Source of the DNA: JBGYPP01 sp041838515
Lineage (GTDB): Bacteria; Bacillota; Clostridia; Lachnospirales; Lachnospiraceae
Assembly (NCBI GenBank): GCA_041838515.1
Contig: JBGYPP010000075.1
Coordinates: 1-17,354, forward strand
Reading direction: 5' to 3'
DNA: 17,354 bases
Shown here: in pieces, positions 14,253 to 17,354 of the stretch
Position numbering within the stretch: the stretch's first letter is position 1
Layout: every line of letters starts with the position of its first letter
The notes under the pieces: generated by a model
The model's input: only the letters and a program-made list of their open reading frames with translations
The model's database searches: none
What the model was told of the DNA's origin: nothing
Position numbers and translations under genes: made by a program

Positions 14253-14903
14253 ATGGATAAAAATGGGTATATTCGGTCTTTTTCCAAGGCACTGCCCCTG
14301 CCTGGGGATAAGAGGGCGCAGGTGGTCAAAGAGGTGAGGGCGCTGATAAGGGAAAAGGAGGAGGGCGGCGAGGCCTGGACAGAGATAGTGGCCGGCCTGG
14401 GCAGCCCTCAGGAGTTGGCTAAGGCCTATGGGGAACAGGCCAGTCCGGAGGATAGGCGCAGGGCTGCGGCCCAGAGGCGTTGGTCTGTGGCGGCCTATGT
14501 GCTGGCCGCCTTGGCCCTGGTGGCCGCATTGGGGTACTGGGGTATGCCCAAGACCTACTCTCCGGGTAAGAGCGGGTATTTTTCCTCCGCAGAGTTAGGG
14601 CAGAAGAGCCGTCAGGTGGTGGAATGGCTGGAACAGGGGGATTTCGCCTCCCTGCAGGGACTGTATGACGAGAGAATGGCCGCCGTATTCAACGCTGATG
14701 TTTGGGCAAGGGCCAGAGGCCAGGTGCTGACGGAGGAACAGAGGTTGGAGGATTTTGGCCGGGAGGCCATGGCGGAGGTGCTGCAATCGGGCAAATGGTG
14801 GGGGATAGTGGAGCTGGAGGCGGCTTATACTGGCGGCAAGACGGTTGTCTATAGGCTGAGCTTTGATGTCCAAGGGCGGCTGGGAGGCTTATATCTTCGA
14901 TAG
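14253..14903 (+). CDS. HAAS-like membrane protein with C-terminal DUF3887-like domain
   Basis: A 216-residue protein encoded after the PadR regulator. Residues 1-65 (GYIRSFSKALPLPGDKRAQVVKEVRALIREKEEGG, then IVAGLGSPQELAKAYGE) match the HAAS/DUF1700 helical domain that characteristically partners PadR proteins. One membrane helix follows at about 77-97, and the C-terminal part (about 115-216, with VVEWLEQGDFASLQGLYDERMAAVF and a closing YRLSFDVQGRLGGLYL) resembles the extracytoplasmic DUF3887 fold. ATG 14253 is chosen for AGGAGGG (14242-14248). The frame is open back through ATG 14157 into the regulator gene but lacks a binding site there, leaving a 112-base gap. Likely role: membrane partner or target of the regulator; inference from family pairing. 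Confidence 0.75.
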   Translation: MDKNGYIRSFSKALPLPGDKRAQVVKEVRALIREKEEGGEAWTEIVAGLGSPQELAKAYGEQASPEDRRRAAAQRRWSVAAYVLAALALVAALGYWGMPKTYSPGKSGYFSSAELGQKSRQVVEWLEQGDFASLQGLYDERMAAVFNADVWARARGQVLTEEQRLEDFGREAMAEVLQSGKWWGIVELEAAYTGGKTVVYRLSFDVQGRLGGLYLR

Positions 14904-15174
14904 TGTAGGCGTAGGCTCTGCTTGAAAAAATTTGTCCCGGATTTTTTGGCGAAATCAAGGGAAAGAAACCAAACGAATGATGAAAAGCGCAATCCATCTT
15001 CCATGGAAAATCTGTCTGCCGGATACATCAAAGCGAGATTGGATACGTACTTGGCTATGCCGGTGGATGGGGCGGGTGGATTTTTGTGTAGGGAGGCCGC
15101 CTGTTTCTTGGAGTACATTGTGAGCATACGGCCAATCAAAATATGGCCAAACCATTTTTGGGTTCTTCCCACAG
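14904..15174. other. Gene-free, less GC-rich block of unknown origin
   Basis: About 270 bases between the HAAS-like gene and the gdhA terminator. Base composition is visibly less GC-rich than the flanks. Several overlapping frames on both strands stay open (for example + 14922 onward, + 14932-15123, - 14849-15172), none with a Shine-Dalgarno and none resembling a known family. There is an AAAAAAT/ATTTTTT inverted repeat (14925-14947) near the left end and GGCCA/TGGCC (15130-15148) near the right. It may be a decayed gene, a small mobile or multi-copy intergenic repeat, or an unannotated RNA; the sequence alone does not decide. Confidence 0.35.
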
Positions 15175-15219
15175 AAAAAAAACCCCGGCTCCGGAATATC
15201 CCGGAGCCGGGGTTTTTTT
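15175..15219 (-). terminator. Strong bidirectional intrinsic terminator downstream of gdhA
   Basis: A perfect 12-bp stem, CCCCGGCTCCGG (15183-15194) with CCGGAGCCGGGG (15201-15212), six-base loop AATATC, flanked by A8 on the left and T7 on the right. It lies 11 bases past the gdhA stop on the - strand and can equally stop + strand transcription from the PadR unit. Confidence 0.95.
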
Positions 15220-15229
15220 CATCTGTGAT

Positions 15230-16564
15230 TTATACCACGCCCTGCGCCAGCATGGCATCGGCTACTTTCAGAAAGCCGGCGATGTTGGCTCCGGCCACAT
15301 AATTGCCGGGCATGCCGTACTTCTTGGCTGCGGCATCCAGATTGTGGAAGATATTGACCATAATATTTTGCAGCTTGGAATCCACTTCCTCAAAGGTCCA
15401 GTGCAGCCGCTCGCTGTTCTGGCTCATCTCCAGGGCGGAGGTAGCCACGCCTCCGGCATTGGCAGCCTTGCCGGGGCAGAAGAGTATGCCCTGGGCTTGG
15501 AGATATTCCGTGGCCTCCAGCGTGGTAGGCATATTGGCGCCCTCGGCCACAGCTATGCAGCCGTTGGCTGCCAGAGCCTTGGCATCCTCCAAATCCAGCT
15601 CATTCTGGGTGGCGCAGGGCAGTGCCACCTGGCAGGGGGCAGTCCAAACGCCCTTGCCCGCCTGGTATTTGGCGCCCGGCCTCAAGGCGGCATAATCGGA
15701 CAAGCGGCCCCTCTTGACCTCCTTGATCTCCTTTGCCAGAGCCAGATCTATGCCCCCCTCCTCCAAAATCCAGCCGGTGGAGTCGGAGAGGGTGATAACG
15801 GTAGCGCCCATCTCCATGGCCTTTTCTGCGGCATAGATGGCCACATTGCCAGAGCCGGAGATGGCCACGGTCTTGCCGGCGATGTCCTGGCCGTTGGCCT
15901 TGAGCATTTCCCGGGTCAGGTAGAGCAGGCCGTAGCCGGTGGCCTCCTTGCGGGCCAAAGAGCCGCCATAGCTGAGGCCCTTGCCGGTCAGCACACCCTC
16001 GTACAGGCCGGTGATGCGCTTATACTGGCCATACATATACCCTATCTCCCGGGCGCCCGTGCCTATGTCGCCGGCCGGCACATCCGTGTCCGCGCCTATA
16101 TATTTGTACAATTCTGTGATAAAGCTCTGGCAAAATGCCATAATTTCCCTATCGGATTTGCCCTTGGGATCAAAGTCCGAGCCTCCTTTGCCGCCGCCTA
16201 TGGGCAGGCCGGTCAGAGAGTTCTTGAACACCTGCTCAAAACCCAGAAATTTGATTATGCCCAGGTTGACGGAGGGGTGCAGGCGCAGGCCGCCCTTGTA
16301 AGGGCCTATGCTGGAGTTGAACTGTACCCTGTATCCCTGGTTCACCTGCACCTGGCCCTGGTCATCCACCCAGGGAACCCGGAACAGCAGCGAGCGCTCG
16401 GGGCTGACCATGCGCTCCAACAGGGCCTCCCGGCGGTATTTTTCCTCGTCGGCTTCGATGACCACCCGTAGGGATTCCAAGACCTCCTTAACCGCCTGAT
16501 GGAACTCCGGCTGGGCGGGATTTTGGCGTACTACCATCTCCAATACCTGATCCACATAGGACAT
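15230..16564 (-). CDS. gdhA: Glutamate dehydrogenase (hexameric, GdhA type)
   Basis: Catalyses 2-oxoglutarate + NH4+ + NAD(P)H to glutamate, and the reverse. The 444-residue product, full length for the hexameric class, has the substrate-domain blocks RVQFNSSIGPYKGGLRLHPSV and the active-site GLPIGGGKGGSDFDPKG with the catalytic Lys, then VPAGDIGTGAREIGYM with the catalytic Asp, and a Rossmann domain with ISGSGNVAIYAAEKAMEMGATVITLSDSTG. It belongs to the same class as E. coli GdhA and Clostridium symbiosum GDH; NADP specificity is likely from similarity but not proven. ATG at 16564 is preceded by AAAGGAGG on the - strand (16573-16580), so the longer frame from 16615 is rejected. It is transcribed alone, away from the neighbouring + genes. 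Confidence 0.95.
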   Translation of the reverse strand: MSYVDQVLEMVVRQNPAQPEFHQAVKEVLESLRVVIEADEEKYRREALLERMVSPERSLLFRVPWVDDQGQVQVNQGYRVQFNSSIGPYKGGLRLHPSVNLGIIKFLGFEQVFKNSLTGLPIGGGKGGSDFDPKGKSDREIMAFCQSFITELYKYIGADTDVPAGDIGTGAREIGYMYGQYKRITGLYEGVLTGKGLSYGGSLARKEATGYGLLYLTREMLKANGQDIAGKTVAISGSGNVAIYAAEKAMEMGATVITLSDSTGWILEEGGIDLALAKEIKEVKRGRLSDYAALRPGAKYQAGKGVWTAPCQVALPCATQNELDLEDAKALAANGCIAVAEGANMPTTLEATEYLQAQGILFCPGKAANAGGVATSALEMSQNSERLHWTFEEVDSKLQNIMVNIFHNLDAAAKKYGMPGNYVAGANIAGFLKVADAMLAQGVV

Positions 16565-16606
16565 ATGTGCTTCCTCCTTTGATTTGAAAAAAAACCTATG
16601 TGAAAA

Positions 16607-16635
16607 ATTATACATGAAGAAATATCCTTGTACAA
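16607..16635 (-). promoter_or_regulatory. Candidate gdhA promoter
   Basis: On the - strand a perfect TATAAT (16612 to 16607) has TTGTAC 17 bases upstream, a weak -35 with only TTG conserved. Transcription would begin near 16600, leaving a leader of roughly 36 bases. The poor -35 overlaps the CTTGTACAAG palindrome (16627-16636), so a bound regulator could block or assist polymerase. Confidence 0.5.
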
Positions 16636-16643
16636 GTTGCCAA
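16627..16643. promoter_or_regulatory. Composite site, promoter-proximal copy
   Basis: The perfect palindrome CTTGTACAAG (16627-16636) is followed by TTGCCAAA, giving TTGTACAAGTTGCCAAA at 16629-16645. The same arrangement recurs at 16706-16724. It overlaps the -35 region of the candidate gdhA promoter, as expected for an operator. Confidence 0.45.
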
Positions 16644-16705
16644 ATTTCATCAAATTATGGGAGGATAATGTGGTAAAAATATATGATTTGCACAAGATTG
16701 TATAA

Positions 16706-16724
16706 TTGTATACAACGTGCCAAA
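16706..16724. promoter_or_regulatory. Composite site, distal copy
   Basis: TTGTATACAACGTGCCAAA: the perfect palindrome TTGTATACAA followed by TGCCAAA, the second copy of the promoter-proximal site, 77 bases further from gdhA. A further GTATAC core lies at 16727-16732 and a TTGTATAA half-like string at 16699-16706. Together they suggest a multi-site binding region for one regulator, possibly with looping; this is inference. Confidence 0.45.
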
Positions 16725-16810
16725 CAGTATACAGCTTGGAGCTTTTTGGTAGCGCCTGTTTTTTTTCTTGCATTAGGGCTTCAAGCATACTAAGATGGAC
16801 AGAATTGGGG

Positions 16811-16816
16811 TATAAT
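16811..16816 (+). promoter_or_regulatory. Possible -10 element for the repeat-protein gene
   Basis: TATAAT matches the vegetative -10 consensus, but the hexamer 17 bases upstream (TACTAA) is not a -35 and there is no TGn extension. If used, it would need an activator. It lies about 100 bases ahead of the ATG at 16916. Confidence 0.3.
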
Positions 16817-16915
16817 TCCTATATACATTGTGGGAGCAGGGCTATGGAGATTCGGCCAGGGCCTGTCCGGGAGAGTCTAATTTAGGAATAATTCAGCCAT
16901 AAGGAGTGGCCATTT

Positions 16916-17354
16916 ATGGAAAAAAAGAGAGGGAAATCATTCGGCGCCGGGAGGGGAGCTGCATCCAGGCTGCACAGAGAGAAGGAGTATTTGGCCAATG
17001 CCAAGTCCTACCAGGATAGGGGGGGTAAAAGACGGGGCAGCCATGCTCTGCGGTTCCGGGAGGAGGGGTACCCACAGGAGAGTGAGGGATATATAGGGGA
17101 GCGGGCCGGGGATGCAAAGGGGAAGCCGGGGCATGCAGGGGATAAGCCAGGATATGTACAAAAGAAAGGCGGATATGCAGAGGAAAGGCCTGGCTATACA
17201 AAAGACCGGCAAGGATATGCAGAGAAGCGGGGCGGTTTTGCAAAGGATAAGCCCGGATATGTACAAAGGAAAGCTGGATATGCAGAGGAAAGGCCTGGCT
17301 ATACGAAAGAACGGCAAGGATATGCCGAGGATATACCTAGATATACAAAAGAAC
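16916..17354 (+). CDS. Unrecognised protein with Tyr-containing heptad repeats (3'-truncated by window)
   Basis: The frame is open from ATG 16916 to the window end (146 codons), with AAGGAG (16901-16906) nine bases upstream. Residues 1-48 are basic (Lys/Arg/Gly/Ser rich, MEKKRGKSFGAGRGAASRLH). From residue 49 onward it is 14 consecutive 7-residue units of the form x-x-Gly-Tyr-x-x-x, such as RPGYTKD, RQGYAEK, KPGYVQR and KAGYAEE, with alternating charge and no hydrophobic core, predicting a disordered chain. There is no signal peptide or membrane helix in the visible part. Such extensions sometimes precede RNA-binding or RNA-modifying domains, but nothing here shows which domain follows. Opposite-strand frames here are Cys/Phe-rich shadows without a binding site. 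Confidence 0.7.
   Translation, partial: MEKKRGKSFGAGRGAASRLHREKEYLANAKSYQDRGGKRRGSHALRFREEGYPQESEGYIGERAGDAKGKPGHAGDKPGYVQKKGGYAEERPGYTKDRQGYAEKRGGFAKDKPGYVQRKAGYAEERPGYTKERQGYAEDIPRYTKE
17144..17353 (+). repeat. 105-bp higher-order tandem repeat, two copies built of 21-bp units
   Basis: Five 21-base heptad units make a 105-base block at 17144-17248 that is repeated at 17249-17353. Blocks share long identical stretches (for example GGATATGCAGAGGAAAGGCC) and encode KPGYVQ, GYAEERPGYTK and RQGYAE in the same order; the last units diverge. More degenerate 21-base units precede it, back to about 17060. The array probably continues beyond the window. Confidence 0.9.

Larger units (their letters stand above)
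16565..16915. other. Divergent intergenic region between gdhA and the repeat-protein gene
   Basis: This AT-rich 351-base stretch holds no convincing gene. It contains the gdhA promoter and composite sites (gdhA side), a T8 run at 16759-16766 without a good hairpin, a TATAAT at 16811-16816 facing the + strand gene without a recognisable -35, and a leader of about 95 bases with AAGGAG before the next ATG. Confidence 0.6.

Noticed and set aside
15143..16471. 442-codon + strand open frame over gdhA
   Set aside because: It is antisense to a full-length, motif-complete glutamate dehydrogenase, passes through the terminator hairpin and has no ribosome binding site.
16791..16816. Sigma-28 promoter for the repeat-protein gene
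   Set aside because: TAAG is present, but the spacing and the -10 do not fit TAAA-N15-GCCGATAA.
16937..17317. - strand open frames rich in Cys, Phe and Leu opposite the heptad repeats
   Set aside because: They mirror the repeat on the other strand, have no Shine-Dalgarno and no recognisable topology; the + frame has ATG, AAGGAG and a regular peptide pattern.
17144..17353. CRISPR or REP-type array
   Set aside because: No unique spacers; the 21-base and 105-base periods are multiples of three and lie in an open frame.

Overview
The window reads as a chromosomal segment of a motile Gram-positive anaerobe, most likely class Clostridia (Bacillota). The reasons are the gene order cheB-cheA-cheW-cheC-cheD-sigma28, which matches the end of the fla/che operon of Bacillus subtilis and Clostridia, the CheC/CheD adaptation system, a FapA (DUF342) gene, AGGAGG-type ribosome binding sites and a lipoprotein-type ABC receptor. 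The DNA is fairly GC-rich, yet ATA is a very common isoleucine codon. No rRNA, tRNA, CRISPR array, insertion sequence or replication origin was seen.

Region 1 (1-8960, all + strand) is the distal end of the flagellar/chemotaxis operon: the 3' end of cheB, then cheA, cheW, cheC, cheD, a small two-helix membrane protein, the flagellar sigma factor, fapA, a 99-residue flagellar-operon protein, a SwrB-position membrane protein, and a membrane-anchored protein ending in an MltG-type LysM-like module without the catalytic domain. CheA, coupled to receptors by CheW, phosphorylates the response regulators. CheB, CheC and CheD adjust receptor methylation/deamidation and CheY-P levels. The sigma factor drives late flagellar genes. 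There is no clear internal terminator.

Region 2 (8961-13670) is a second transcription unit with its own sigma-A-type promoter (TTGACA-17-TATATT). It encodes a TrpXYZ-type ABC transporter (lipoprotein receptor, permease, ATPase) followed, translationally close, by a polytopic GT-C/GT39-like membrane protein that carries a 13-copy, 12-bp in-frame tandem repeat. It ends in an intrinsic terminator that contains the last stop codon.

Region 3 (13671-14903) is a PadR-type regulator gene with a promoter of identical hexamers, followed by a HAAS-like membrane protein gene. Region 4 (14904-15229) is a gene-free, less GC-rich stretch ending in a strong bidirectional terminator. Region 5 is gdhA on the - strand (glutamate dehydrogenase) with a long upstream region containing a duplicated palindrome-plus-TGCCAAA site. 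Region 6 (16916 to the window end, + strand) is the start of an unrecognised gene whose product is a run of Tyr-containing 7-residue repeats, organised at DNA level as two consecutive 105-bp units.

The most unusual items are the two unrelated coding tandem repeats (13302-13457 and 17144-17353), the duplicated composite site upstream of gdhA, the orphan compositionally distinct block at 14904-15174, and the non-catalytic MltG-like gene at the end of the flagellar operon.
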